Source: Combretum micranthum
Taxonomy: Eukaryota > Streptophyta > Magnoliopsida > Myrtales > Combretaceae
Assembly (NCBI GenBank): GCA_024138025.1
Contig: JAMXBD010001252.1
Span: forward strand, 124,001-188,000
Reading direction: 5' to 3'
Length of the DNA stretch: 64,000 nucleotides
Part shown: positions 9,248 through 22,029 of the stretch, in pieces
How the letters are laid out: the number at the start of each line of letters is the position of its first letter
Position numbering within the stretch: position 1 is the first letter of the stretch
The notes under the pieces: generated by a model
The model's database searches: none
What the model was told of the DNA's origin: nothing
Seen by the model: the letters and a program-made list of their open reading frames with translations, nothing else
Position numbers and translations under genes: made by a program

Positions 9248-12200
9248 GTTCACTAGAAGCTTGGCGATTTAAAACACTGCTACAACTGCTGCTACAGATT
9301 GGATTGGAATGGTAGAAGGGAATCTTTGATAAAACAAACTTAGCCAATGAAGAAACTTTTCTTTTTTCGATCATCTGCATCCAACAGTGCTAACAATACT
9401 GGTGCGTCTCCATCAGGAAAAGATAAGACAGCACACTCTCAGAGCTTGGTCGAAAGCGGGTTTGGCTATCAGGTTGGTGATAAGTATGAGAATGGCTTGC
9501 GAAGCCTTTGTGGGCTACCTTCCAATTCTCACAGCAAGACATCGGATAATCAAGCCTCAAATGGGTCTTGTCTTAGAAGGAGCCGTTCTTTGTCCTCAGC
9601 AGCCTTTGTTGGGTTGGGTTTGGAGCCAACGGATACGTCGATCTTGAGTGATCACAATGGATCCCCTGACTCCACACCTCGACAAACTGATCATTTCTCC
9701 CGGTAAGCCACTTCCTTTATTGAATCATATTTTTATGTGTTATAAAAGTCCTAGAGTCTAACTTCCTTGTGTGTGTTCAAGTTATCGAGCTGTAACTCCT
9801 ACCAAGAAGCAGCATAAGGTCAAACAATATGAAGCAGTCGAACCTCCAAAGGAATATGGTGTGAGGAGACCTTGTTCCAGTGCTTCCTCGGAAAATTCAT
9901 CCAATTGTTCCAGTAATGTCTCAAGTAAAGTTGTTGATCGACATATGGATGGTGAACACCAACAAGAAAGGAGCAGGCCCAAAAGCTTTGTTATAATGCA
10001 TCCCCGTCAAGAGAATGGAAAACGTCCTCCACGACCTCAAAGTACAGCCCCCGCATCACCAACGCATGGTATCAGGAATAAAACCAGGTCTAATTCTTTT
10101 CGAGAAGCAAAAGTCATGCGCCCTCCTTTCTTATCAAGGGATTGGGCAGAGAAGGGACTCGGTGTTGAATCACCTAGGAGGATTGCAAAAAGTGTGGTAG
10201 ATCGCCTCAGCCAAACATCTAGTTTCACTAAAGGAAGCTCTAAGGAGGTGGATCACACTGTTCCAATCACAGTTGAAGATATCTATGGGGGTTCCTTGAA
10301 CAGAAGTTTTAATTCAAACGCTGAAGTCATCCACAGAGATGATAGTCTACTGGATGAAGTGGGTCACACGTTGGATATGCATGGGCGAAATTATTTCTCT
10401 GTAAAGGATTGCAAGTCTTTTAACTCTGATCATTATGAAGATGAAAGCCATTCGGAACTTGTAAGAAGATATAAGGAAGCTGAAAAAAGAGTTGCATTTT
10501 TCTCTCAAGAGAATGAGGAGGATCTGTTCCATGATATCAGCTTTGATTTGCCAAAAGTCATGCAAACAATTGGGAACCTTAGGAAGGAGAAGATGAGTTT
10601 AGCTGTTGAGGTTTCTGAGCTATTGCAGTATGTAATTACCGAGAGGGCTTCAAGCAAGGAGAAATTAAGACAAGCAAAGTTGGATTTTGATTTGCAAACC
10701 CGAAGGCTTGAGAAGGAAAAGAAAGAGTTGCAGATTGGATTGGAGAAGGAACTCGATAGAAGATCCCATGAGTGGTCATCCAAGCTTGAGAAATATCAGC
10801 TAGAAGAGCAGAGGCTTCGTGAGCGTGTTAGAGAGCTAGCAGAGCAAAATGTATCTCTCCAGCGGTTGGTTGCTTCCTTCAATGAGAAAGAAGCAGAGAA
10901 CAGAAGGATGATGACATTTTCGGAGCAAAAACTTAAGGAGCTGATGGAAAACGTGGAACAATTAAGCAAACAGAAGCAAGAAATAGAACAGAGTTTACAT
11001 GAATTACAGGAAAAACACAGGCTAGTTGAGGTGAACAGCGAATGCATCAGAAGAAATTTCTTGGAGAAGGAGAAGGAGTGCAAGGAGTTACACAGATCAG
11101 TTGCCAGCTATCAAGAACTTGCAGTGAACAAGAAAGGACAATTGAAGTTCTTCGTGAGGCATTCGATGGGGAAACACAAAGGCTGCAATCTTCCGAGATA
11201 ATTGATAAACAGACAGCAAAGTTGAGAGCGGAGCAAGCACGGTTGACGGGCGTAGAGCTAGCTCTGAGGAAAGAGTTAGAATCTAGTAGAGTTGAAATAG
11301 ATTCTCTTCGGCATGAAAATATAAGTTTGCTGGGCCGTTGAAAGGCGTTGGGAAAGGAAATGCTGATATAATGTTTCAGTTAGATAAGGAAATGTGGAGC
11401 CGCATATGCTGCTTGCAAACCAAGGGCTGTCAATCCTAAACGACGGTGCCCACTTGTGTTCAAGTTTACTGGAATTTACTAGAGAAAAATTTACCCACTG
11501 CGACGAAAGCAAGCAGGGGATAGAATCTATTCGAAGTGGTTTGGATGGCCAATTTCTTGTCGAGTCTGAAACAAGACTTCAGGGGATCAAGTGCGGGACC
11601 CAAAACCTCGAGAGGAGTTTACAGATGATGTCGAAACTGCTGGAAGAAAAGGCCAACCCGTTGTACTCGTTATCATTCTCGCAGGTGACTGGAGGCGATG
11701 TATCAAATCACGTAAATGATCAAACTTCACAGGTAAGTTTTATGTAAAACGGCAAAATTGACTAAATTTTTCATTTTCGGTGAGTACTTTCTTAATGGTC
11801 TGGTTTATTCTCTTACGTTCACTTAGGAAATTTTGAGATCAGAGCTTAAGAAGAACGCTTGATAACTAGTCTGCTGAGAGAGAAGCTTTACTCCAAGGAG
11901 CTGGAGGTTGAGCAGTTGCAAGCGGAACTGGCAACAGCAGTGAGGGGTACTGATATTCTCAGATACCAGGTTCAAAGCGCAATGGACAACCTTTCCTCAG
12001 TTTCACACAAGTTGAAGGATCTTGAGCTTCAGGTAAATTATGAGTTCAGTTACGTGGAAATTGAAGTCAAAGGTCGTGAGTTGTTTCCATAATTTGAATT
12101 CATGAACAAAATATTCAAGAAAGATCAGGTGTAGCAGGACTTAACGGTACAGCAATGAATCATGTTGAGCTTTGGCAAGGCAAATAACAAAAATAAGTTA

Positions 12201-12790
12201 AAAGTTGTTACTGGGGTCTAGCTTGCACTTCTTAATCTTGCAACAAGTATATCAAAACATGTGAGCTGAGGTTTGATAATATGCAACAGACCCTGTTCAT
12301 AACAAAAATTTGCACTGTCAATGCTCCAATGCTATGTTTCTCCATAACTTTACCTTGCTGTCTTCCAGCACTTAATGTCTCTATAGAGCTTTTGTTTAAC
12401 ATGCTGATTTTCTATACTGCTTTATTCTTATTGCTAATCTTTCCACGGTCAATTCTGATGCTGTGCTTTGCGATAACAGATGCTAAAGAAGGATGAAAAC
12501 CTTAACCATCTTCAGGGAGCTTCATGAATCTAGGAAGGAAATAACAGTCATGAAGGGTATTCTGCCCAAGGTGACGGAGGAAAGAGACATGATGTGGGAG
12601 GAAGTGAAGCAATAGCGAGGAGAACATGCTTTTGAACTCTGAGGTTAACAAGCTAAAGAAGGATTGATGCCTTGATGAGGATATACTAATAAAGGATGGT
12701 CAGATCACAATCTTGAAGGACTCGCTCGAGAAAAAGTCCTTTGATCTTCTTGGTAGCTCTGACTTTATGCAAGAATTTCTACTGGAATGA
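9248..12790 (+). pseudogene. coiled-coil protein gene copy 1 (CAP-Gly linker/CENP-E-like), frameshifted
   Basis: The start ATG at 9347 opens MKKLFFFRSSAS, as in plant proteins annotated as CAP-Gly domain linker or centromere protein E-like. Exons are 9248-9702 (5'UTR and coding), 9782-11732, 11827-12032 and 12480-12790. All introns are GT-AG, the first of 79 bases. The first ~240 residues are Ser/Pro-rich and the rest is a long coiled coil (from about 10440). Compared with copy 2, single bases are lost near 11107, 11337, 11417 and 11848, and two-base losses occur in exon 4. The original frame therefore ends at 11201. Ancestral length would be about 940 residues. The upstream untranslated exon and promoter seen in copy 2 are missing. 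The last exon ends FMQEFLLE then TGA. The biochemical role of the family is not known to me beyond a cytoskeletal or scaffold guess. Confidence 0.8.
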
Positions 12791-13046
12791 TGGGTATAAA
12801 ATAGTTATAGTCACACAAATCCTAAAACTATAAGCTATTCACAATATACTACTTTAAACTGAAAGACTACAACTAGTTTCTACTCATCATTCCAGCAGAA
12901 ATTCTTGCGTAAAGTCAGGGCTACCAAGAAGATCAAAGACTTTTTTCCAAGCGAGTCCTTCAAGATTGTGATATGACCATCCTTTATTAGTATATCCTCA
13001 TCAAGGGCATCAATCTTCTTCTTTAGCGTGTTAACCTCAGAGTTCA
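12633..13046. repeat. inverted repeat made of the gene's last exon
   Basis: The forward arm is 12633-12792, the end of exon 4 of copy 1. The reverse arm is 12884-13046 and matches it in opposite orientation. About 90 bases separate them. A transcript running through both arms could fold into a hairpin of some 150 base pairs with mismatches. This is seen directly by comparing the two arms. Confidence 0.85.
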
Positions 13047-13074
13047 AAAACCAATCTTTTTCCTTCCATAACAA
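12884..13074 (-). pseudogene. inverted fragment of the coiled-coil gene's last exon
   Basis: On the minus strand the frame reads FLNSEVNTLKKKIDALDED and then ITILKDSLGKKS, matching exon 4 of both gene copies. In this part it is better preserved than either full copy, because the two LysLys/LysIle codons damaged in copy 1 are intact. A one-base loss after GKKS then shifts the frame away from the family ending SFDLLGS. It has no start, no upstream exons and no promoter, so it is a gene fragment. Together with the forward exon it forms the inverted repeat. Confidence 0.8.
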
Positions 13075-13290
13075 AGTTTCTCCAAACTGAACCGAAAACG
13101 GTCTTTTTTTTTTTCAATCAAATCATATAATACACTATTCCTTCTTGTATGTACATAAATGACACTACTATATGGTTACAAGATAAATCTATTATGCAAT
13201 TTATACATAAAAAATAAATTATTTATCTCCTTTTTCATATACACTTCTTAACTCATGTGATAAAGGCCGCATATGAATGACTTTTAGAAT

Positions 13291-13630
13291 GGGTAAATTT
13301 AGATATCAAGGAGTAATTCCATTTAAGGTATTAACGTTTTTAATAGTTTCATTTAAGGTATTAAAGTTTTTAGTAGTTAAATGAGGTATCAATGTTTTTC
13401 AAAGTTTGTGAATATTTGGATTACTTTTCAATTAAATCTATTTAATTTTTCATCAATGGTTAATTATTTATATCTTATTTAACTCACTTTATAAAATGTT
13501 AATATCTCGTCTGCTCAAAACGTTGATATCTTAAATAATTTAACTCTTAATATATTTTTAACAATCAAAATATTTATACCTTAAATAAGTCTACCCAAAT
13601 ATTGATAATTTTTTTTATGTAATTTGCCCC
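13291..13630. mobile_element. MITE with ~9-bp target duplication (Mutator-like)
   Basis: The left end GGGTAAATTT and right end AATTTGCCCC are inverted copies. Inner segments also pair, such as ATTTAAGGTATTAACG near 13322 and TTTATACCTTAAAT near 13570. The flanks TTTTAGAAT (13282-13290) and TTCTAGAAT (13631-13639) agree in 8 of 9 bases. A 9-bp target duplication is typical of Mutator-like elements. At about 340 bases with no coding sequence it is non-autonomous. Confidence 0.7.
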
Positions 13631-13639
13631 TTCTAGAAT

Positions 13640-16600
13640 ATTATACATACATACATACACATATATATATATTTGGCCAACTCTGGAATTTATAATTTTA
13701 TATAGTTCTTAACATTTAGCGTTGTTCTAATTTGACCTATGTTTTAATGCAATTAAGAAGCTTTGGTTGATAAAGAAGGAGACTTTGATTTGTTATGGAT
13801 CAGATGAGATGAGTTGGGCAAAATATTCATTAGGTCCCAGAGGAGTAAATACGACGTGCTTAAAAGTTGGAAATATTCTGAATACAATTTACACGTGCTT
13901 TCGATTTAAGGGGAACTGAGGATTTTCTCCTTTTGATATTTTTTGAAATCTCTTTGTTCTGGTGGATTCAAATGTGAAAACAATTTACTGTGTTGATGTT
14001 AGAGTATTCCCAGCCTTATCGTAACTGATTCAAACTCGAGGGTGAGCGATTGATGTCTTCTAGTTTATTCATTACTTATTTCTAATTAATTATATCTTAA
14101 ATTGTTCTTTTCGTAGTTGCTCCTACAGGTGAAATTGGCTAAGTTAATTCAAACATGGATTTAAAAATTGGGTATCATGATGTTGGAAACAAACAACTTA
14201 TGTGGCGCAAGACGTTTATCGTATAACGTAGGGAAGAATGTGCATGTGATAGTGAATATCTCGAATTCGACTATGTTAATTAAGAAAGTGTGGGTTAAAT
14301 AGTATAAAAATATGCGAAGTTTTAAACCAAATAGAACCTAAACTAGAAATTTGAGTAAGAACATTTAACTAATTAGACTAAGTAAATTATATAGTATGAT
14401 TGGATGAATTAGCAAATCTAAGCAAGTAATTAATTTCAAATAAAAATAGATATTAAACCACGTTAATTTTCCATTTAATCATATATAAATAAAATCAAAC
14501 CCATACCAATTTAGCCATCAACCTAAATTATAATTTCCCATTTTTACAAATTTCAAAATTCTTCTAAATTCGATACCTAAATTTTTCAACACCTTAATTA
14601 TGATCAAGCATATATTCCAATCACTAATTAGCTAAATTTATTTCACTATCTTCAATTTACTAAATCGAAATCTAAATTAATCTATCTTTTCTTAAGCTCA
14701 TTTAACCTCTAATTACATTTTGAGACCTTAACCAAATTGCTAACCCAACTCATACACATCCTAACTTTAAACCCATTTAAAAATCTTCTAGAGCTCAACA
14801 TGTCACTAATTTTATCCATCTAATTTTATAGCAGAATTTTTCATTGTATTTATCCAATTTATCCTCTTAAAATATTCTAGAATTTTTTGTAAAAGCCTAA
14901 AAGGAACTCTAATTTAAGACCACATAGCTCTATTTTCAATAGAAATTTTTTCATTTGAAATTATCTTTGTCAATCCATAAGCTCTAGAACATTATCTGAA
15001 TTGCCAACTAATGTCCTTGTTTTTATCCTACTTTCTTTTTACAAAATAAACCCTAATAATCCTAAAGAGCACCACTTTACCCTTCTAGTAAAAAGATTTC
15101 TCTTCATTCTTCTCTCAAAACAAACTCTAAACATAAAATCATTTATCTTGTCAAAACCTATAGGGTACTAAATTTATGTTTTATATATTTTTAACCATTA
15201 AAACACCATTAATCTCTATTTTTTTTAGTTAGGTGTTTAAGGGAAAGTTTGGGTTAGAGGAAAAGAGTTTAATCAAATTCCAAGAATATGGTAGTGAAGA
15301 TCTTGTTGGTTTTGCTATGTCAAGCAAGTATTTCATCTAATTGTTTGTTTTAGTGAATATGTTACTAAATAATAGGTTATGTTAGCAAAAATAAAAATAT
15401 AAAATATTGATTCGGGTGAAATATCTTGTGTTTTTTAGTTTATGAAAATATGCTGATATTGTCATTGCTTATGCATGATTTAATGGATTTGTGATAAATA
15501 TGGTTAAAATTGATTATCATTTTATATTATGTATGATGTGTTTATATCGTTTTTCTAATGATTTTTCATGATGAAATTAGATTAATATGCTATTATTTCT
15601 GCTGGATAGAATTAACACCTAAAAACATAACTTTGTGATATTAATTAATGTATAGACGAATTTATTTTTTAGAAAAATTTTGAAAATGATATTTTATTAT
15701 TTTATGATATAAACTAGAAAGTTTGATAATTTTTCAACTTGATTTACTACTTTTAATGCTTGATAGGCATGCTAATAAGAAAAAATAAATAAATATCAAA
15801 TCGACTTTTTTTGCACAAAATTTTTATGGTGATAGATCAATGTCTAGAGATAATTACAAAGTTTTGTGAGGCCATTGACTGTATTTAAAAATTGATTTTT
15901 TTTGCATGATAGTTTGTAATAATCTGAGGTATAAATGTAAATAAATATAAATGAATTAATTTTTTATTAAAATTTTTAGTAATGATATTTATTGTATCTG
16001 TATTCAGGTTGGAAATTTTAGTAATTTTTTAGTTATTACTATTTTTAAAATTATTCAATTTTGGCTTATAGTATGTAGTGACCTAAGTCGTTAAATTTCA
16101 ATAAAATATCTAAAATTATTTCTAAACAAAACTTTGGGAAATGATGTTTTGTATGTTTATCTTCAAACTAGAATTTTTTGTAGTTTTTGAAATTTATTTA
16201 CTATTTAAAAAAAATATATATATATTTTTATATAAATTCATTCAATAGATTTTCAATCTGTTTTAAAATGAAATTTACATATTTCAGATTAAATTAATTT
16301 ATTTGCTGACTAGATTGGTTATGTTAATTAGAGATAATTAGTTAACTTAGGTATTTTCTAAATTGTTAGGCCTTTTTCCAAATTAATATTTGATAGAAAT
16401 AAGTTAATGAGCCAAATTTGATAAGGTAAGCATCATTGAACTTGTAACTATAAAATTGAACACATAGACATAGTATGAGGTTTAATAAACTTAGGGCTTA
16501 AAAAGACTATAAAATGGAATTAGTAACTATTTTATTTTTGAATGGGCCAAAATAATTCATGTGTGCCTAATTAATAGAAATATGATCAATTTTACATAAA

Positions 16601-17599
16601 TGACCCAAAATAGGCCAAGATAGTAAGAATATACCCAACTTGACTTAAATAACTTAAAATGGAATTAAAAATTAATTTAGGTCGCACTTGGCTAATGTTA
16701 ATAATTTTTGGGCTTTAATAATTGATTATGAGCTAAAATACTAAAACATGATCTGATTTGAATAAATAACTATAAATGAGTTTAATTGGATACAACTGGT
16801 CTAGAAATACAACTCTATGCCTAGTAACATAATTTCTATCCAACTAGGCCTATTTACACTAAATAGGCCAAAATTAAATCCTAACAAGCCTTCCCTAGCT
16901 AATTAGAGCCTAAACCTTCAAAATATAGCAGTACCTAACTTTACGCTTATGAGCCTAAATTCCATAATACGAGCCCAATACCCTTACCTATTTTAATTAG
17001 CCCTATTCCAAAAATATTTAAGTCCATTATCAATTCCAGGTATTGAAATATCTAATTGGGCTCAAATTATTTCTATAGACCAAAAAGCTCTAAAATATCC
17101 TTAGTGGGCTTAAGTAGGAAATTAAAATGCTTAATGCTTAATTAGGGTCTAAATTAAATTCCAATTGGGCTTAAAAACAATTCTTATGTCCAATAATCAA
17201 TATTACTCTAATTTGACTTAAATTCAAAATAAAGCCCGATTCCACCTAATTTAATATCTATATTCCTTAATAGGCTCAATCCCTAAACCCTAAAACCCAT
17301 TATCCTAAAAAGTTTAACACTTAGATTTCTTAGTGAGCCTAACCTAGGGTCCGTAAAGGCCCAATACATCTAAATAATAAATTTGATTTCTGAATTATAT
17401 GGGCTTTGACCAAATTATCTAAGTTCAACTATCCTAATTGAACCTAACTTAATTATAAACCAAAGGCTTTATACTAGACAGGACCTTATGTTAATTGATC
17501 AATTAATATGACTTGAATCCTTAGTTTGTATACTCAATACTTATACAAATTAACCTTTTTTAATGGGTATTCAATCAACCTATCATCTTACTTGAGATC
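13640..17599. other. non-coding, AT-rich stretch, possibly the upstream part of a long LTR
   Basis: I find no gene here. From about 16400 to 17500 the words GGGCTTAAAT, AGGCCCAA, GAGCCTAA and their complements recur at irregular spacing, a texture often seen in long gypsy LTRs. A possible LTR start, TGTTGGAAACAAAC, lies near 14180. There is no matching second copy in the window, so neither end can be proven. Confidence 0.4.
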
Positions 17600-18640
17600 C
17601 TTTACGTTTACTGTTTCAATATTAGGTACGCAGTGACTTGCGTGTTGCTTGTTAGGGTAGCCATCATAAAGTGAACTAACATTTAAGATGACCTAATTAA
17701 TTGTTTGAGTGTGCTTTCATCGTTTAATCCGATCCTAGGAGAGACAATTTTGCTAAGCAGTGCCACGGTAGTTAGACTCTTAGATTATCGTTGAAGGTTC
17801 GGCGGGTAGCTGATAGAGCAAACGGTATTAAGATAACGTCTATTTATATTCGTTGAGAAGTAGTATATGTAGTTTAACACTATAGGTACCCAATTAAGCT
17901 ACATATAACTATGGACTGAAATAAATAGAGGTGCGTAATGGCTGTAAATCTTAGACGGTTCTATTGTTAGATGTCCCTATAGGAGATATAGATATTTAAG
18001 CTACCTATATCAACCCCTAAGTAGTTGCTGCTACTCAGAACTCCAGATTCCCATAGCTTATTATCAGAGTTTGAGTGCTTATGTGTAGTTTGAATCACCT
18101 TAAATGAGAACCTCAAACTGTTAGTTGTTACATTAGATATAGTTTAGGTGCGTATGCCATATCGTATGTGATTGTGTTGTTGCGTATTGGGCTTCAGCTC
18201 ATTCTTTCATTTTTTTTTCAAGTGTTGGTGATTTCGACTTGAATACTTATGCATGTCTCAGGTATAGGATGGATCGATACAAGCTTTTGATGAGTAGAGT
18301 GGTTAGGAGTATAGGATTGTGCATTTTTCTTAAATAAAAGTAGTAGTTATATTTTCAAACTTGTATTCTCTTTTGAGGGCTCATTTAATGTCCATGGTTG
18401 TAAAAAATTTTATTAGATAATGTGTATCGATTTTTGCCTACCTTTGATACTTTGTTAATTTTCCGCTACTCAATCCAATGTTTTCAAACCTAATTATACG
18501 ATTTCAAAATCTAAAATCGGTTAGCAAACAATCTTGATAAACAAATAGTTTATGGTAGCCTTAGCATATAACGCTTAAGCATTATATGTGATGGAACTAA
18601 ACACGTCTTGACCCTATCGATGGTGTGATAGTATCAGAGC
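17600..18640 (+). mobile_element. probable LTR 3' part with primer-binding-like site
   Basis: The block near 18175-18275 (GCGTATTGGGCTTCAGCTC, later CAGGTATAGGATGG) resembles 47560-47620 of the LTR-X copy (GCGTACTGGGCG, later CAGGTACAGGTG). It is followed at 18629-18640 by TAGTATCAGAGC, which matches the initiator-Met tRNA primer-binding site TGGTATCAGAGC in 11 of 12 bases. This is the layout LTR then primer-binding site. No gag follows in the next kilobase, so the element is broken. Confidence 0.5.
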
Positions 18641-19599
18641 AAACGTTTATCCCGATCGTTTGCTAAAACATAATAAATTATGATACATGTTAGATACGGT
18701 GAGATGAGTGTTGGGGGAATCATGGGTTATGGCCTGAATGTTTGTGTGTTTGCTTGTAATGATCAGTATTTACTAAAGAGTAAATAAAATTCAGTTAGTT
18801 GCGTTAAAATTAGTCTACTTGGCCTAAGTTTATCCTCTATTGATATTTGAACATAGACTTAACCAACATAATGTGTGATTCTTGCTATATGTATTATGTT
18901 TTGCCTTCTAACTGTATTATTTTGAAGTATACTTGTAAATTGACTAATTTAAAACAAGACTAAGGCAAGTAATTGCGCAAATAACTTAAAGAAACCTTAG
19001 GTATTCCCATTAATTCCTTAATTAAATGACATGATTTTTTCTTGATGGTATTGCTTGTAAATTGACCTAACTTAAACTTACTAAATTAAATAGATACACA
19101 AGTAACTTAGACAAACTCTAGGACTTGTCCCCTCTAGCCTTTAAATTTAGAAATTCTTGTTTGATGTGTGATGTATGTTTGTGTGCCTTGCTTTTGATAA
19201 CTTAGAAGAATGATAACAACTCCCTCTTAATCTTTAATCTGAAATATGTTAGCTAAATAAAATCCAAACTAAAATGAAGATAATACTAGAAATTTCACTA
19301 GTTGACGTTGGCATCTCCAAGTCAACTAAAACTTTCGGTGTGTTAAAAAATTGAATGCATCATTGAAAATGGAAATTTTAAATCAAATACCAAAATGTCA
19401 TCTAGAATATCCTAAATTTGAATACAAGTGGATTACATGCGTAATGATATAATAGGATAACCGAAAAGTATCTTAAATGTATCAAAAGAATGAAAATACT
19501 TACGAATAAGTGCCCCACTTTATGTTTCAACAAAATAGGAACCATCTTTTTTAAATTTCAAATAGAGAATAATCATATGTCTATATTACCGATTCCATA
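18641..19599. other. no gene seen
   Basis: AT-rich sequence following the primer-binding-like site. It contains a loose duplication of phrases around ACTTAAACTTACTAAATTAAAT and GACTAATTTAAAACAAGACTAA. No domain or RNA gene is recognisable. Confidence 0.5.
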
Positions 19600-20760
19600 T
19601 GTAATGCCCTAAAATAAGACATTACAACCCACCATGCATCCTCTCTTGAATAGATACGCTAAGGCTCTAATATCCACAAATATACAAATATCATTTGTAA
19701 ACACACACATAGGGTATCTCATAAGATACTCAAAACAACCTGTATAACTTGGAATATAGCTTTGAACAAACTTCTGATTTAAAACAATCATACAAGTTGG
19801 CAATACCAAGCCAACTAAACCAAACCACCAATTCACATGAAAACCTTCTTCTTTACAACCTAGAACTTCCTACAACATAAAATCCTAAAGTCTTTACATA
19901 AAACATAAAACATAAACAAATAATTTCCAAGTCTTCAATATATCTAAACACTTCTCTCCTTCACGAATATGTAAACTGCAAATCTAACTCTTAGCTGGGT
20001 AGTCAGGTCCACTATCACCATCCCCTTATCAAAGATCATATCATAACCCGAAAGATCATATACAATGTCTTCATCACCTATACCTGAAATTTTAAAAAGT
20101 GAGTTGCGAAGCCCAGTACGATAACTCCAATCCTTTAAAGCAAATGTAAATGCACACACAATAGGTATATATATCAAATGCACTTAGTCTAATGCAAGCA
20201 ATCAGTTTGTTACCTTTTTATAGTCAGCAAATAACACGGTTCAGAGCCATGTATACTTAGTCCCGAACTCGAAGTAACTCAGACTTCTCTTTAAAAACAA
20301 CCAACTGTTTGAAAATAAGGTAATTATATACATATATGGATGAGTGGGTACTCCCCAAACATCCCCGTTTCCCCCTAATTCTACCGGATTGATCTCTATG
20401 CACGAGTCACTCGGGACAACCTCACATATAGATCATCAGAGTGCCTCACCGATATCACTGTCTGCCAAGTCTTTACTGGTCAAAGCCAAACACAACCAAG
20501 CAGACAATTATTAAGTCGAATAGAATTAGTTCATTATAAAGTTCTATCCCTACAACCAACCAAGTAATACTAATCTTACAAGAAAAAACAACAAACAGGG
20601 ATTAGTCATCTTTTCCAATTGCAGGAACAATCTCTCCAAATCCACAAATCCCTTATGAACAACAACACAAAATCTCAAATCTCCTGATATACAAAATATA
20701 ATAGAAATAGAAATATGTAAATCATCAACCCATTCAAACCCTAACTTACCAATTTTCCTT
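19600..20760 (-). mobile_element. LTR of family X, minus strand, 5' end truncated
   Basis: Read on the minus strand it ends in GGGCATTACA at 19600. It matches the plus-strand LTR at about 46700-47985 over several blocks: a rich match around GTGAGGTTGTCCCGAGT (20410-20440 against 47260-47280), ATTCCGGTAG, TACTGGGC and the terminal TAGGGC(A/G)TTACA. Toward its start it runs up to the Tekay gag at 20770 without a visible TG end. The small open frames on its minus strand are chance. Confidence 0.65.
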
Positions 20761-20769
20761 TGTAAAAAG

Positions 20770-21500
20770 TTATTCTTCAAACTTGTCTTTCCAGCTCCTC
20801 GCTATACTTGTAAGAATCCGGAGCATATTGCAGCCTACTGAATTCAGTTTCATATTGCTCACTGTTCGGCCCTTCTGAGCAATGTGTAAGAAATCCGCAC
20901 TAAACTGTACCCGAAGACTTCCGGGGAAGTAGTTTTCCAAAAACTCATAATGGAACCTTTCCCAAGTGACCAGTAGCATGAGCTCTCTTTGCTTGGAGTC
21001 CCACCAAACTCTCGCATGGAGCCTGAGCATATAAGTGCCGTAATCAACTCTCAAGTGGTGTGGCACCTCAAAAGCATCGAAGGATCGCTCTATCTAAGCT
21101 AACAATCCTCAGCCTCATCGGTTTTCCAAAAGCCCTTCAAAATATCTATTACTCTTAATGAACTCAGGTAGGGAGCTCTTGTATGGCCTCATTGGTGGTG
21201 GAGGAGGCAAGGGCGCAGTATGAGAATGCGCGCTTTCCTGTACCGGCATCCCTACAGAAGCTTATGGTGCTGGTGGTGGCGGAGCTGGAGCTGGTGCTTG
21301 TCCTGGTAGAGTCTGCTGAAGTGCTTCAAGCACTTGAGTCATTTGTGCCATTTGTCCAAGCATGGCTTGTAAGGCTACCTGAGTAGCATCGGTGGGAGGG
21401 TTTGGAGGTAGGGCAGCTTGTTGCCCTTCTTCCATATTTGGTTGGTTGGAGGCACTTTCCTCTTGATGTCTCCTTCTCCTACCACGGCTGTTGCAAATTT
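20770..21500 (-). pseudogene. gag: Ty3/gypsy (Tekay/Del-type) gag fragment
   Basis: The minus strand from about 21490 shows an Arg-rich start (GRRRRRHQEE), then QMTQVLEALQQTLPGQAPAPAPPPP. From 21066 to 20770 follows the retrotransposon gag domain: LHARVWWDSKQREL, TWERFHYEFLENYFP, and QFSADFLHIAQKGRTV. This order and spacing match chromovirus gag proteins, where the domain normally reads TWxxFxxxFxxxYFP. Stops lie between the two parts near 21100-21240. The frame ends at 20770 against an LTR-X fragment, so the nucleocapsid knuckle and Pol are missing. It follows the primer-binding site and LTR of the same strand. Confidence 0.8.
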
Positions 21501-22017
21501 TATTTTGTCTAGTTAAGTAATCTTCTCAATATTTTATTAATATCTTCAAACAAGAAAGAGGAAATAAAGGAAATTTTAGTAAAAGCGAAAAATAAAAGTA
21601 CAAAAAGGAAATAAGGAATTTAAATAATAAAATCTTGAAATCATAAAACATAATTATAATTTTATAGAAATTTAAACAACATGTGCAAAAAATCCTAATA
21701 AACGAAATTCAAGTAAAATTTTGCATTTTAAGCGACAACGAAACAACCAACATTTAATAATAACAATGCAATTCCGAAAACAATCAAGACCACCTAAGCG
21801 ATATTCTATGAGTGTCTCATTGGTCGCTATGGATGTTTCACGATGCTAAGCCGATTGCTTCCTAGTGGTTACCATCCACAAGAGTTAGGAAATAGGTTTC
21901 TAAGTCTCATACCATGGTCATCATCCTATCTAAGTCATCCTTCTTAATTTAATTCTATATTTTTTTTATCCCTCTTTAAGTCTATTAGTTGTAGTTATGA
22001 TTTAAACTCTTAACCAT

Positions 22018-22029
22018 GCTTTGATACCA
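22018..22029 (-). promoter_or_regulatory. primer-binding site (initiator-Met tRNA type)
   Basis: On the minus strand this reads TGGTATCAAAGC, eight bases after the LTR end GTGACA. It differs by one base from the common plant site TGGTATCAGAGC. It primes minus-strand DNA synthesis. Its presence shows that the LTR at 22038-25711 acted as a 5' LTR for the gag at 20770-21500. Confidence 0.75.

Noticed and set aside
9387..9647. Second plus-strand frame inside exon 1 of the coiled-coil gene
   Set aside because: It overlaps the conserved exon in another frame and has no family signal. It also appears in copy 2 only because the DNA is nearly identical.
10505..10783. Ser/Phe-rich minus-strand open frames opposite the coiled coil
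   Set aside because: They are the complement of Glu/Lys-rich coiled-coil codons, a common shadow pattern, with no splice or promoter support.
21183..21386. Plus-strand Val/Leu/Ala-rich open frame
   Set aside because: It is antisense to the Pro/Gln-rich start of the Tekay gag, which has clear family motifs on the minus strand.
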